Assembly (NCBI GenBank): GCA_016927755.1
Contig: JAFGLZ010000266.1
Coordinates: forward strand, 1 to 58,434
DNA length: 58,434 nt
Direction of reading: 5' to 3'
Source: Phycisphaerae bacterium
GTDB taxonomy: Bacteria > Planctomycetota > Phycisphaerae > UBA1845 > JAFGLZ01
Shown piece by piece: positions 41,390 through 50,070 of this stretch. Under the pieces are notes generated by a model, which saw nothing but the letters and a program-made list of their open reading frames with translations, was not told the DNA's origin and did not search any database. Position 1 is the stretch's first letter; each line of letters starts with the position of its first letter. The position numbers and the translations under genes are program-made.

Positions 41390-44300
41390 ATGATGAGAGG
41401 GTGGCGACGGTCCGGATCGTTCGTTTTGATGGCAGCGTGGATTCTTGGCGGACCTGCGGCGGGTGCCGAGGGCGTGGCGTTTCGGCTATCGCGTGAGGTT
41501 CCGTTGACGGGGTTTGGCGGCGTGCCGTTCTGCTTCGATGTGGACGGCGACGGCGCGGTCGAGATTCTGTGGCTTCAGTCTCCAGGGATGTTCCACTCGA
41601 TGGTCTATGACGTGAAGCCGTGGAAGGGGAAGTGGACGGAAGCGGAGCGGAATCATTTCTGCCTGACGGCGACCGACGCGAAAGGGAAGGTGCTGTGGCG
41701 CATCGGGGAGCCGTGGCGGGGGGATCGGCCATTTGTGACGCACGGCGCGGAACGGGCGGTGGATTGCGCCGACATCGATGGTGACGGGGTTGCGGAGGTG
41801 GTGTGCGTTCGTCGCGGGGAGATCCTTGTGATCGACGGGCGTTCGGGACGGATCGAGCGGAGCGTCAAGGCGCCGAGCGACAACGTGCAGATCGTCAGGT
41901 TGGGGCATACGGGGCGGGGGCCGAACGACTGGACGATTCTGGCCAAGAACTCGGAAAAGTCCTACCCGCCGCACGAATACGCGAACCCGGCGTGGTTCTA
42001 CACGCCCGAGCTCAAGCTGCTGAGGACCTGCGACTATCACGGAGCGGGGCATGCGCCGCAGGCTTTGGATATCGACGGGGACGGTTTGGACGAGTTCGTG
42101 ATCGGGTACAACCTGGTGGATCATGATCTCCGGACGGTGTGGACCTATCGGCCGACAAGCCAGGCGGACTGGGACGCGGGAGAGATGCACGTCGACGGTG
42201 TCGCCATCGGTCGGGTCGGCAGCGGGATGTGTATTGCGGTGGCGGCCAGCAACCTCGCGTTTCTGCTTGACGCCAGGGATGGGCGGTTGATCTGGCGGCG
42301 GGAGGGCGTTCATCCGCAGCACTGCCAGATCGGGCGATTCGACGCGAAGACGACGGACAGGCAAGTCTTCATTCATAACAAACGCGCGGACCTGCAGCTC
42401 TATGATCTTGGCGGGAAGGAGCTGTGGCGGATCACTCCTCCGGAGAGCTTCCCGGTGGGTCGGGCGGCGCCGTGCAAGCGCCAGAAGTTCCACGTGTTCG
42501 ACGCGACGACGGTGGCGCGTGGATTGGGGCCGGGGGGGACGGATCTCCTGATCTTCACGGACGGGGGGTGGCCTTACGTTATCGACGGGGCGGGGCGTCG
42601 CTGTGCGGAGTTTCCCTATACGCCGAACATTGCCCAGGACTGGGGGGAGGTCCCGGGGCGTCCGGACGATTACGGATACGGCTACTACGCGCGGGTGGCC
42701 GACTTCGACGGCGATGGGGCGCCGGAGGTGCTTCTCAATGACCGGCGGTTTGCGTGGTTCTATGAGGCGAGCGCGGGGGGAGGGACGGCGAGGGCGCCTC
42801 GATCCGATGCTCGGATCCTGCACGTCGATTTTGAGAACTACACCGATGGCGTCGTCCAGCCGTTGAACGCCGGGATCCGTTGGCTTGGTGACCCGTTTTC
42901 GGGGCGCAAGGCCGGGACGGTGGAGGTAACGAAGGGCTTTGCTTTTGGCGGGTCTCGTTGCGGACACATCCGGACGGAAGAGAAGGATCAGATCGGGCGG
43001 ATTCGGTTTCAGAAGCGATTCGACGCGCCCTCGATGGAAGGCGACAGCGTCGTGGAGGTCATCTTTCGCGCGGTTCGGGACGGGGCGGTCGATATGGAGG
43101 ACATCGTCGTTTTGGAGCCGCAATCAAAGGTCGGTGGACCGGTGGGCCTTGCCATTCGTGCGTCGGGTGAGGCTCGGAGCGGGACGTACAGACTCGATGT
43201 CGTCCACGCGGAGGCGAGGGGGTCGAAGAAACCCGCTCGCGCCGACGGAGTCGTCGAGGGGTCCAGGCAGGGGGAGTGGCTTCGGCTCATCCTGCACCGA
43301 CGCAAGGCTGAGGGGGTGGTGGATCTCTGGGTTGGGCGGCCGGATCGGCAGGAGCGTGTGGGGACGTGGCCCGACCTGGACGCCGACGCGGATCTTGGCC
43401 GGGCGGAAGTCGGTGACACGTCGACATCGAAGCAGCGAGGCTCTGGCTGCTGGGACGATCTGCGGTTGGGCGGGGTGCTTGGCGACGGTGGGCAGGTTGC
43501 GCCGCCGGAGCCGCGATTGCGTGACGTGGGCCGGGAGAAGGCCGTCATCGAGACGCCGATCGTGGTGGGACGAGCCAGGCGGCTCTTCGTGGATGACGCC
43601 TTGGTCGAGTCTTCGTCAGGACTGAAACGGACGCTTCATGCGGTCCGAAAGCACCCGTCCAACCCCGTGCTTGTGCCGGAGAGGGCGTGGGAGGGTAAGT
43701 GCGTCCTGTTGTACGGAGGGGTCATGCGCGATCCGGCCTCGAACAAGTTCCGCATGTGGTACCTGGCGTGGGGCAAGCACGTGGGACTGCCGTCGTTCAT
43801 CTGCTACGCCGAGTCGGACGACGGGCTGCGGTGGGTCAAGCCGAGCCTGGGGCTGCACGAGTTCCGCGGGTCCAAGGACAACAACATCGTCATCACGGAC
43901 ATCACGAGCAACACGACGATCATTCATGACGAGGTCGATCCGGACCCCGGGCGCCGGTACAAGGCGGTGATTCGCGGGCGGGGCACCCGGGGGTACACGT
44001 CTCCGGACGGGCTGCGTTGGAAGGACATCGGCGTGCTTTTGGATCAGTGCTACGACTCGACCTCGGTGCAGTGGGATCCCGTCGGACGCAAGTGGATCGC
44101 ATCCGCCAAGATCTTCCGGGACGGCAAGCGCGCCCGTGGCTACGCCGAGAGCAAGGACTTCATCCACTGGACGGACACGTACTTCCAGATGACGGTCGAC
44201 GATCGTGATCGTCCCGATGACCAGATGTATGCGCTGACGTTCTTCCGCTACGAGAGCGTGTACCTCGGCCTGCTTCGCATGTTTCACACGGATACGGGTG

Positions 44301-44848
44301 TCGTCGACATCCAACTGACCACGAGCCGGAACGCCAAGCACTGGGACCGGGAGCACCGCGAGCCGTTCATACCGACCACGCCGCAACCCGGAGCATGGGA
44401 TTATGGGAACAACTCGCCGGCGACCAACGGCCCGATTCGCGTCGGCGACGAGTTGTGGTTCTACTACAGCGGTCGAGGCACGCACCACGACGAGGTGCAG
44501 AATACCGGCGCGATTGGACTCGGTACGCTCCGAGTGGACGGGTTCGTTTCCCTGGATGCCGGGGACGTTGTCGGTACGCTGACCACGAAGCTACTGCGTC
44601 TGGCGGGCAAGGCGCTCTACGTGAATGCGAATGCGGCGTTGGGCGAGGTGCGTGTGGAGATTCTCGGGGGGGACGGCCGGGCGATGGATTCGTTCTCGAA
44701 GGACGGGTGCGTGGCCTTGGCTGCCGACGGCATCGGTCAGGCCGTTGGTTGGCGGGGGGCTCACGATCTGAGCTCGATCGGTGGCATGCCCGTGCGATTG
44801 CGATTCCACTTGCGGAACGCCGCGTTGTATGCGTTCTGGGTCGAGTGA
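41390..44848 (+). CDS. Large exported protein: FG-GAP propeller fused to GH32/GH43-like propeller
   Basis: 1152 residues from ATG 41390 (GGAAGGG upstream), with a signal peptide to about residue 30. Residues 40-470 contain FG-GAP/VCBS-like repeats with Ca-binding DxDGDG loops (FDVDGDGAVEILWL, ADIDGDGVAEVVC, DIDGDGLDEFVIG, DFDGDGAPEVLLN). Residues 475-700 form a jelly-roll or LamG-like domain. The C-terminal 410 residues, from RARRLFVDDALVE on, form a five-bladed propeller of GH32/GH43-like type that is frequent in planctomycetes (KFRMWYLAWG, CYAESDDGLRWVKP, DPVGRKWIAS). Catalytic residues are not assigned. It is probably an extracellular or periplasmic polysaccharide-active enzyme with a long binding module. 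Confidence 0.72.
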   Translation: MMRGWRRSGSFVLMAAWILGGPAAGAEGVAFRLSREVPLTGFGGVPFCFDVDGDGAVEILWLQSPGMFHSMVYDVKPWKGKWTEAERNHFCLTATDAKGKVLWRIGEPWRGDRPFVTHGAERAVDCADIDGDGVAEVVCVRRGEILVIDGRSGRIERSVKAPSDNVQIVRLGHTGRGPNDWTILAKNSEKSYPPHEYANPAWFYTPELKLLRTCDYHGAGHAPQALDIDGDGLDEFVIGYNLVDHDLRTVWTYRPTSQADWDAGEMHVDGVAIGRVGSGMCIAVAASNLAFLLDARDGRLIWRREGVHPQHCQIGRFDAKTTDRQVFIHNKRADLQLYDLGGKELWRITPPESFPVGRAAPCKRQKFHVFDATTVARGLGPGGTDLLIFTDGGWPYVIDGAGRRCAEFPYTPNIAQDWGEVPGRPDDYGYGYYARVADFDGDGAPEVLLNDRRFAWFYEASAGGGTARAPRSDARILHVDFENYTDGVVQPLNAGIRWLGDPFSGRKAGTVEVTKGFAFGGSRCGHIRTEEKDQIGRIRFQKRFDAPSMEGDSVVEVIFRAVRDGAVDMEDIVVLEPQSKVGGPVGLAIRASGEARSGTYRLDVVHAEARGSKKPARADGVVEGSRQGEWLRLILHRRKAEGVVDLWVGRPDRQERVGTWPDLDADADLGRAEVGDTSTSKQRGSGCWDDLRLGGVLGDGGQVAPPEPRLRDVGREKAVIETPIVVGRARRLFVDDALVESSSGLKRTLHAVRKHPSNPVLVPERAWEGKCVLLYGGVMRDPASNKFRMWYLAWGKHVGLPSFICYAESDDGLRWVKPSLGLHEFRGSKDNNIVITDITSNTTIIHDEVDPDPGRRYKAVIRGRGTRGYTSPDGLRWKDIGVLLDQCYDSTSVQWDPVGRKWIASAKIFRDGKRARGYAESKDFIHWTDTYFQMTVDDRDRPDDQMYALTFFRYESVYLGLLRMFHTDTGVVDIQLTTSRNAKHWDREHREPFIPTTPQPGAWDYGNNSPATNGPIRVGDELWFYYSGRGTHHDEVQNTGAIGLGTLRVDGFVSLDAGDVVGTLTTKLLRLAGKALYVNANAALGEVRVEILGGDGRAMDSFSKDGCVALAADGIGQAVGWRGAHDLSSIGGMPVRLRFHLRNAALYAFWVE

Positions 44849-44934
44849 GGATGTCGTGCGGAGCGGAGGCCATTCCGGATGCTCCCGACGGCGATCAACT
44901 CGGTCGTTAGGGGCGGTGCATGGATCGGGGTGTA

Positions 44935-44962
44935 TTGACGTTGGTGGGGGAGTCCCTAGAAT
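44935..44962 (+). promoter_or_regulatory. Candidate promoter of the MarR-type regulator gene
   Basis: TTGACG (44935-44940), 16 bases, then TAGAAT (44957-44962): 5/6 and 5/6 matches. Its presence inside the N-terminal part of the longest open frame argues that the regulator starts further downstream than 44920. Confidence 0.6.
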
Positions 44963-45003
44963 CTCGACGGGATCAAGTGAAGTCGGCATGGGGGTTTAGC
45001 CTG

Positions 45004-45480
45004 TTGAGTGACCAGCCTAACCCAGACCAGATCCAGCAGATGGCCGAGCAGATCTTCGAGCTCATCGTTTTGAGCTACATTCCTCCGGCCAGCGCCGCCG
45101 GCGCGGACAAGTGGGAGCTGAGCGAGCAGGAAGTCCTGGTGCTGGAGTTGCTGACCAAGTCTCCGTCGATGAGCGTCGGCGACTTGCAGCGCGCGATCGG
45201 CGTGTCGACGACGAAGATGTCGCGGATTCTGCGTCGGCTCGAGCGCGAGGCGGCCGAGGCCCTGGTGCAGTGCGCCCTGAACGCCGACGACCGTCGCAAG
45301 TACGACGTGTCCATCACCGAGGCCGGGCGCGAGGCGCATCGGGCCTATCGGACGACCAAGCTTTCGAGCATCATTCGCGTTCTTGCCGAGATGCCTGAGG
45401 TGGACCGCTCGGAGTTCGTTCGGCTGCTGAACAGCATCCGAGAGCGTCTGCTTCAGGAGTACGCTTCCAGGCTCGTCTAG
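45004..45480 (+). CDS. MarR-family transcriptional regulator
   Basis: 158 residues if started at TTG 45004 (SDQPNPDQIQQM...), with GGGGG nine bases upstream. GTG 44977 or the ATG at 44920 are alternatives, the latter disfavoured by the promoter inside it. The winged-helix region reads LSEQEVLVLELLTKSP, then MSVGDLQRAIGVSTTKMSRILRRLE with the wing DDRRKYDVSITEAG, the usual MarR layout with flanking dimer helices. No ligand can be inferred. It stands alone, convergent with the HDOD gene. It could control the surrounding catabolic genes; the palindrome at 49930 is one site to test. Confidence 0.85.
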   Translation: MSDQPNPDQIQQMAEQIFELIVLSYIPPASAAGADKWELSEQEVLVLELLTKSPSMSVGDLQRAIGVSTTKMSRILRRLEREAAEALVQCALNADDRRKYDVSITEAGREAHRAYRTTKLSSIIRVLAEMPEVDRSEFVRLLNSIRERLLQEYASRLV

Positions 45481-45596
45481 CGCCGCTAGGACTCGGCGCT
45501 GCCTGCCCGTTCACCAGCCGCCCCGCAATTGGCCGGGACCTGCCGGTTAGGCGGCGGATCACCCGAGACAAGGTATCAGCGAAGTGGTGCGGGCTG

Positions 45597-46481
45597 TCAG
45601 ACTCCAAACAGGTCTCTGGCGGAGGAAAGTTCCTTGTCCATCTGCTGCCAGAGGGAGCGGAGGTCGTCGGGCGCTATCCTGAGGTCGGCAAGCAAGGCGG
45701 TTCGCAGACGGGGCTCGTAGCGGATGCCAACGGAGTTGATTCCCTTGTGATTGCACAGGAAGTTCGCCAGCTCCACCGCGGAGGTCAGGGGTCTAGCGGG
45801 GGCGCTGGCCTGATAGGCCTCGTGGTGCCATCGGAAGCACTCGACGAGATCGCTCGGGAAGCGCCAATTGGTGGCCACGGCGGCGGCGAGTTCGGCATGG
45901 TCGAAGCCGATCAGTTCGCGTTCGCAGACGCGGAGCTCTCGATTCGGCTGGGTTTGCTTGATGGTGTGGCAGAAGACCTCGTGGTCGTGGTGGTCCATGA
46001 GCACGATGCCGACGTCATGCAGCAAGCCGCCGAGGTAGGCGTCCTCGTCGAAGGTCGAGCCGGCGGTATGGCGGGCGATCAGACGGGCGGTGAGGGCGAC
46101 GGAGATGATGTGCTTCCACAACCCGAGCCGGCTGTAGTTCAGAACGGTCAGATCCTGCTTGAAGAGCCCGCCCACGAGAACGGTCATGGCCAGATTTCGG
46201 ATCGTGCGAAAGCCGAGCAGGGCGACGGCATACTTGAGATTGCTGGTGGGCGTGCTCAGGCCGTAGTAGGCGGAATTGATGGCGCGGAGGACGCGGGTGG
46301 TCAATGACGGATCACACTTGACGACGGCGGTCAGGTCGGAGGCGCTGGCGTTGGGGTCGTTGATGACCTCCATGATCTTGGTGAAGACGGCGGGGAGGGT
46401 GGAGGCCTCGGAGATCTTTCCGAGAAGCTGCTGCAGCCGCTCATTCGGATCGACGACGGGATGCCAGAGGGTCGTGCTCAT
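45597..46481 (-). CDS. HDOD domain signalling protein
   Basis: 294 residues. The HDOD domain (about 20-215) has the family segments LPAVFTKIMEVINDPN, LTTRVLRAINSAYYGL and AVALLGFRTIRNLAM, with HD residues in LGGLLHDVGIVLMDHH. HDOD proteins are HD-superfamily relatives without proven enzyme activity that act in signalling, often with chemotaxis, pili or c-di-GMP systems. The C-terminal 80 residues are helical. The start is ATG 46481. It is convergent with the MarR gene and isolated, with a structured intergenic region upstream. A link to the pilus/secretion operon is possible but not shown. Confidence 0.9.
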   Translation of the reverse strand: MSTTLWHPVVDPNERLQQLLGKISEASTLPAVFTKIMEVINDPNASASDLTAVVKCDPSLTTRVLRAINSAYYGLSTPTSNLKYAVALLGFRTIRNLAMTVLVGGLFKQDLTVLNYSRLGLWKHIISVALTARLIARHTAGSTFDEDAYLGGLLHDVGIVLMDHHDHEVFCHTIKQTQPNRELRVCERELIGFDHAELAAAVATNWRFPSDLVECFRWHHEAYQASAPARPLTSAVELANFLCNHKGINSVGIRYEPRLRTALLADLRIAPDDLRSLWQQMDKELSSARDLFGV

Positions 46482-46825
46482 GATGAGGGCCTGCCTTGTA
46501 CCGCCTGCATGAGTGGAAGAACATCATCGCCACGAGGCCAAGTGCTACGTGACAGCGACACAACCACACTTTGTCCGCCGGAGCCCGCCCGCGGCTTTGG
46601 CCTGGCCGCCGCGCGGTCCTGGCGCGCAAGAGGCAGCGCGCACGGCGTGAATCGCCGGCCTCTTGTCGATGCCAATGTCCTAATCGGGCATAAAATGGCT
46701 CGGGTTGAGCAAGGGTAGACCCGGTCTCGGTGGGGTGCGTCCCCGTGGGGAAAAGTCTCTAAGTCGTCAGGGGGAGCGTCCCATAAAGGGGGCAGGGGTC
46801 GGCCATGTCGGCGGCGCGGGGGTCT
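46482..46825. other. Intergenic region of 344 bases upstream of the HDOD gene
   Basis: No gene is recognisable in it. It contains the nested inverted repeat described separately (46627-46665). I found no convincing -10/-35 pair for the minus-strand HDOD gene and no tRNA-like sequence. Confidence 0.6.
46627..46665 (-). other. Nested hairpin in the HDOD upstream region
   Basis: On the minus strand CAAGAGGC (46665-46658) pairs perfectly with GCCTCTTG (46634-46627). Stacked directly inside it is CGGCG-ATTCA-CGCCG (46657-46643), leaving an 8-base bulge on one side. If transcribed from further upstream this would be a leader RNA structure about 145 bases before the HDOD start. No known riboswitch family matches by eye. 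Confidence 0.5.
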
Positions 46826-47584
46826 TCACGGATCGGGGCTGGCGGCTCGAAGGACGATGTTTCGCAGGGCCGCGGAGGTGTACCATGTGGCGATTCCGAG
46901 CGGCCTGGCGGGCTCTTGCTCGGCCCAGATGTCGAAGTGCCGGTTGGTGGGGTCGAGGTCGATGACGGTCTTGTTGTCGAGCACGACCTCGATGCGTTTG
47001 GGGGTCACGCGAAGCTGAACGTGATACCAGCGACCGTTCTCGAAGTTCATTCCGGTGGTCGTTTCGTTCTCGGCGGCGCTCATGCTGTCGACGTTGGACA
47101 GGCCGACGATGTGCCCCCCCCATCCTCCCAAGATGAGCGTGCAGAAGGATTCGTCGACGGGGAAGGTCAGGCCGCAGAAGAAGTCCATGCCGCCCGTGCG
47201 CATCGCCTCGAGCGAGATCTCGTAGTTGTTCTTTGGGACGGGACCGGTCCAGGAGATGCCCGTTGCGGGCTCTCCAGCCTTGAGGGTGATGGCGCCGTCC
47301 TTGACGGCGACCTTGCCGTGCCATTCGAAGAAGGTGTCGGTCACGACTCGCCATCCGCGGAGATCCTTTCCGTCTGGGCCGAAAAGGACGAGGGGGCGCG
47401 CGGGGGGCGGTACATACCGGTACGGGGGCTCGGACGTGGCCGGTGAGGGGGCGACCGGCTGGGTGGCTTGATCGTGGCGAGCCATCGTCGTCGGGGCGGG
47501 GGGGCGCGGAGCGGAGCAGGAGCCCGCGCTGAGGGTGAGCATGGAAACGGACAGTGAGACGGTGACTCCGAGCTTGCCTCGCAT
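46826..47584 (-). CDS. DUF1080 (3-keto-disaccharide hydrolase family) exported protein
   Basis: 252 residues from ATG 47584 (AGGAGAA upstream). The signal peptide ends near the Cys of SAGSC, possibly a lipoprotein although the lipobox is atypical. A Pro/Thr-rich linker follows. The domain begins LVLFGPDGKDLRGWRVVTD and continues through GKVAVKDGAITLKAG and ENGRWYHVQLRVTPKRIEV, the concanavalin-like fold of PF06439. Some members cleave 3-keto-glycosides. It lies divergent from the ceramidase-like and isomerase genes, which may act in the same route. Activity in this protein is inferred from the family only. Confidence 0.85.
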   Translation of the reverse strand: MRGKLGVTVSLSVSMLTLSAGSCSAPRPPAPTTMARHDQATQPVAPSPATSEPPYRYVPPPARPLVLFGPDGKDLRGWRVVTDTFFEWHGKVAVKDGAITLKAGEPATGISWTGPVPKNNYEISLEAMRTGGMDFFCGLTFPVDESFCTLILGGWGGHIVGLSNVDSMSAAENETTTGMNFENGRWYHVQLRVTPKRIEVVLDNKTVIDLDPTNRHFDIWAEQEPARPLGIATWYTSAALRNIVLRAASPDP

Positions 47585-47618
47585 GGATTTCTCCTGGGCC
47601 GACCTCATCATGGGCGGC

Positions 47619-47647
47619 ATCGTAGGGCACGCTTGCGGGGTAAGCAA
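47619..47647 (-). promoter_or_regulatory. Candidate promoter of the DUF1080 gene
   Basis: On the minus strand, TTGCTT (47647-47642), a 17-base spacer and TACGAT (47624-47619). The predicted start site is about 28 bases before the ATG. A lone TATACT at 47683-47688 on the plus strand may serve the divergent gene but has no matching -35. Confidence 0.4.
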
Positions 47648-47733
47648 TGGTTGCGGTGGTGGGACCGTGCGGAATGCGGGGGTATACTGCCGCGGTTGTG
47701 GGTGGCACGAGTGAGATCGGTGAGGCTGGGACC

Positions 47734-49017
47734 ATGAGTATCAGCGCGGGGTTCTCGGAAGTCGACATGACGCCGCCGCCCGGTACGCACAAGATCGGAT
47801 GGCTCATGGACGTCGTCGGCGACGTGGTTCATGATCCGATCTTCGCGCGGATCGCCGTGCTGGAGTCCGACGGGCAGTGGCTGGTGTTCGTCCAGCTCGA
47901 CACGTTGTCGATTCGGTGGACGCAGACGGACGAGATCCGCCGCGAGGTCCAGGCGAGGCTCGGGATTCCCGGCGAGCGCGTCATGGTCGCGGCGACGCAC
48001 AATCATGCGGGTCCGGCGGTGGCGAATTGCGGCCTGGTGAAGCGGGACGATCGATACGTCGCCGAGATGGTTCGTAGGATTGTCGCGGGGGTGGTCCAGG
48101 CGGCGCAAAACCGGCAGGAGGCGGAGCTCGGCTTTGGCAGTTGTTTCCAGTTCGGTTTGTCGCACAACCGCCGCGTCATCATGCGGGACGGCACGGTGCG
48201 GACGCACGGGCGGTTCGATGAGCCGAATGCCTTGTGCTTCGAGGGGCCGATCGATCCTGAGGTCGCGGTGTTGGCGGCGCGGGACAAGGGCGGCCGGCTT
48301 CTCGGGGCGATCGTCAATTTCGCCTGCCACCCCACGCACCACGGTCCGGACAACGGGTTTTCGGCGGGGTATCCGGGGGTCGTGGCGGCGACGATGAAGA
48401 CCCTCGGCTGCCCGGTGACGCTGTTTCTAAGCGGGGCGTGTGGGAACATTCACACGTCCGATCCGAGCGCGGGCGGGGCCGACAAGAGCATGGAGGAGGT
48501 GGGGCGACGACTGGCCGAGGACGCGATGGGCGCGATTGAGGGAATGTCGTACCGCGGCACGGCGAGGCTTAGGGCTCGCAGCCGAACGATCGAGCTGCCG
48601 TACCGTGACCCGACAGAGGAGGAAATACGGGGGACGGTCCGAGGGGCGCAACGGTTCGTGGATCCGGGGATCTACGACCGCATGATCCCGGATCTGGTGC
48701 GGCGGATCGAGGAGCGCGGCGCGCAACCGGCCGAGGTGCAGGTTCACTTCGTGGACGAGATCGCCTTCGTGGGCGTCCCGGCCGAGTACTTCGTCGAGCT
48801 GGGGCTGCGGATCAAGGAGGGCGCGTATCCGCTGCACGCGCTCATCGTCGGCCACGCCAACGGGATGGTGGGGTACCTTCCTCATCGGGAGGCGTTTCAG
48901 CGGGGCGGGTACGAGACGACGTTCATCCAGTCGAGCCGGATGGCGCCTGGGGCGGGGGAGTTGGTCGCGGAGTGCGCGGTGGACTTGATCCGGGAAGAGT
49001 TGGGAGATACCGAATGA
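47734..49017 (+). CDS. Neutral/alkaline ceramidase N-terminal-domain-like hydrolase
   Basis: 427 residues from ATG 47734; the frame is open to 47647 but has no support. It matches the ceramidase-alk N-terminal domain: AGFSEVDMTPPPG at the start, VMVAATHNHAGP with zinc-ligand His, and VNFACHPTHHGPDN with further His ligands. The line from VTLFLSGACGNIHTSDP is also typical, and the region from about 310 contains the family's Tyr/Glu zone. No signal peptide is visible, unlike true secreted ceramidases. Many planctomycete members have unknown substrates. The stop overlaps the next start as ATGA, tying it to a sugar isomerase-like gene. Confidence 0.82.
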   Translation: MSISAGFSEVDMTPPPGTHKIGWLMDVVGDVVHDPIFARIAVLESDGQWLVFVQLDTLSIRWTQTDEIRREVQARLGIPGERVMVAATHNHAGPAVANCGLVKRDDRYVAEMVRRIVAGVVQAAQNRQEAELGFGSCFQFGLSHNRRVIMRDGTVRTHGRFDEPNALCFEGPIDPEVAVLAARDKGGRLLGAIVNFACHPTHHGPDNGFSAGYPGVVAATMKTLGCPVTLFLSGACGNIHTSDPSAGGADKSMEEVGRRLAEDAMGAIEGMSYRGTARLRARSRTIELPYRDPTEEEIRGTVRGAQRFVDPGIYDRMIPDLVRRIEERGAQPAEVQVHFVDEIAFVGVPAEYFVELGLRIKEGAYPLHALIVGHANGMVGYLPHREAFQRGGYETTFIQSSRMAPGAGELVAECAVDLIREELGDTE

Positions 49018-49832
49018 AGGTGGCGATGATGTCTTACACGCTGGCGCGGGGAGCGTGGGGCAAGACGCGGGACGTTGCCGAGCTATGCCGGCTCGCTGGG
49101 GAACTCGGCCTCGACGGAGTCGACTGGGTCACGACGTACGATCATGATCCGCGCGAGATCCGGAGGATCACGGACGACCATGGTCTGCGAAACGTCTGCT
49201 ACACGTTCAGCACGCGGATGCACTCGGCGGACGCGAAGGAGCGGCAGGCGGCGCTGGATGCGCTGGCCCCTGAGCTCGAGATCGGCAGGACGCTTGGCGC
49301 GGATAAGGTGATGATCGTGATCGGCGGGCTGCCGGGGGTCACCCGCCAGGAGGGCAAGGCGCGTGCGATGGAGGGGCTGAGCCTGGCGGTGTCGATCGGC
49401 AAGGAGGTCGGGATGACGGTCACGATCGAGCACTTCCCGGGCGCTGCGAGTGCGTTCTGTACGTCGGCGGACATGAACGAGGCGGTGGCGGCCGTGCCCG
49501 GGCTGAAGATCACCTACGACAACGGCAATCTGCTGACCGGCGGCGAAGACCCGGCGGTAGGTTTCCGCGACTCGGCGGAGCATATCGTTCACGCTCACTT
49601 CAAGGACTGGGTGCTGTCGGACGACGGGTTGGAGGGGCTTGACGGCCGGCGGTACATGGGGGCGCTCGTGGGGGAGGGCATCGTTCACCCGGAGCCCTGC
49701 ATTCTGGCCATGCGCGAGGCGGGCTATGAGGGGTACATCGACTTCGAGTATGAGGGCCACGAGTATACTCCGGAAGAAGCGATGCGCCGGGGCGTTCCCC
49801 GGCTGCGGGAGATGATCGCGGCGTTCTCGTAG
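49014..49832 (+). CDS. Sugar phosphate isomerase/epimerase-like TIM barrel (IolE family)
   Basis: 272 residues of the AP-endonuclease-2-type TIM-barrel family. Metal-ligand segments are visible: TIEHFPGAAS, VPGLKITYDNGN, VHAHFKDW and IDFEYEGHEY. The start is ATG 49014, coupled to the ceramidase-like gene by ATGA. In this family, members isomerise or epimerise sugars and keto-inositols, and some act on 3-keto-glycosides. It is the last plus-strand gene with G-rich third codon positions; the next gene, of the same family, is C-rich. Specific substrate unknown. Confidence 0.85.
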   Translation: MKVAMMSYTLARGAWGKTRDVAELCRLAGELGLDGVDWVTTYDHDPREIRRITDDHGLRNVCYTFSTRMHSADAKERQAALDALAPELEIGRTLGADKVMIVIGGLPGVTRQEGKARAMEGLSLAVSIGKEVGMTVTIEHFPGAASAFCTSADMNEAVAAVPGLKITYDNGNLLTGGEDPAVGFRDSAEHIVHAHFKDWVLSDDGLEGLDGRRYMGALVGEGIVHPEPCILAMREAGYEGYIDFEYEGHEYTPEEAMRRGVPRLREMIAAFS

Positions 49833-49929
49833 TGTTCGACATTCGAATGGGATCCCGGCGCTCCGCGATAGGAATGAAACGCCATTCCCGCGGCGATCCT
49901 TGCCGACGTCGCCCGGATGATTCCAAAGG

Positions 49930-49946
49930 TTGCGTCAATGACGCAA
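49930..49946. promoter_or_regulatory. Perfect 17-bp palindrome, candidate operator
   Basis: TTGCGTCAATGACGCAA consists of two 8-base arms around a central A, fully symmetric. It lies in the 238-base gap between two isomerase genes, about 45 bases before a TACAAT (49984-49989) that could be a -10 box. Spacing fits an activator or repressor site. The cognate protein is unknown; the MarR-type regulator at 45 kb is one candidate. Confidence 0.5.
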
Positions 49947-50070
49947 GGAGCGCCCGCGCCCTTCCATTGCCGGCTGGCCCCCGTACAATGCCTTTGTGTC
50001 CCGCGCCGGACCGATACCGGACGCCCGGCGACGGGCCCCGCGGCCCACAGGTAAGACAACGGAGATGATG

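Noticed and set aside
44920..45003. ATG at 44920 as start of the MarR-type protein
   Set aside because: A TTGACG-N16-TAGAAT promoter lies inside this segment, and the added residues do not resemble a MarR N-terminus; a downstream start is preferred.
47683..47688. TATACT as promoter of the ceramidase-like gene
   Set aside because: The -10 word is good but no acceptable -35 lies 16-18 bases upstream, so it was not listed as a feature.
49833..50070. Replication origin at the composition switch
   Set aside because: The change is from G-rich to C-rich on the top strand, opposite to an origin, and there are no dnaA, dnaN or DnaA-box clusters. No clear dif-like site was seen either, so a terminus is only a possibility.
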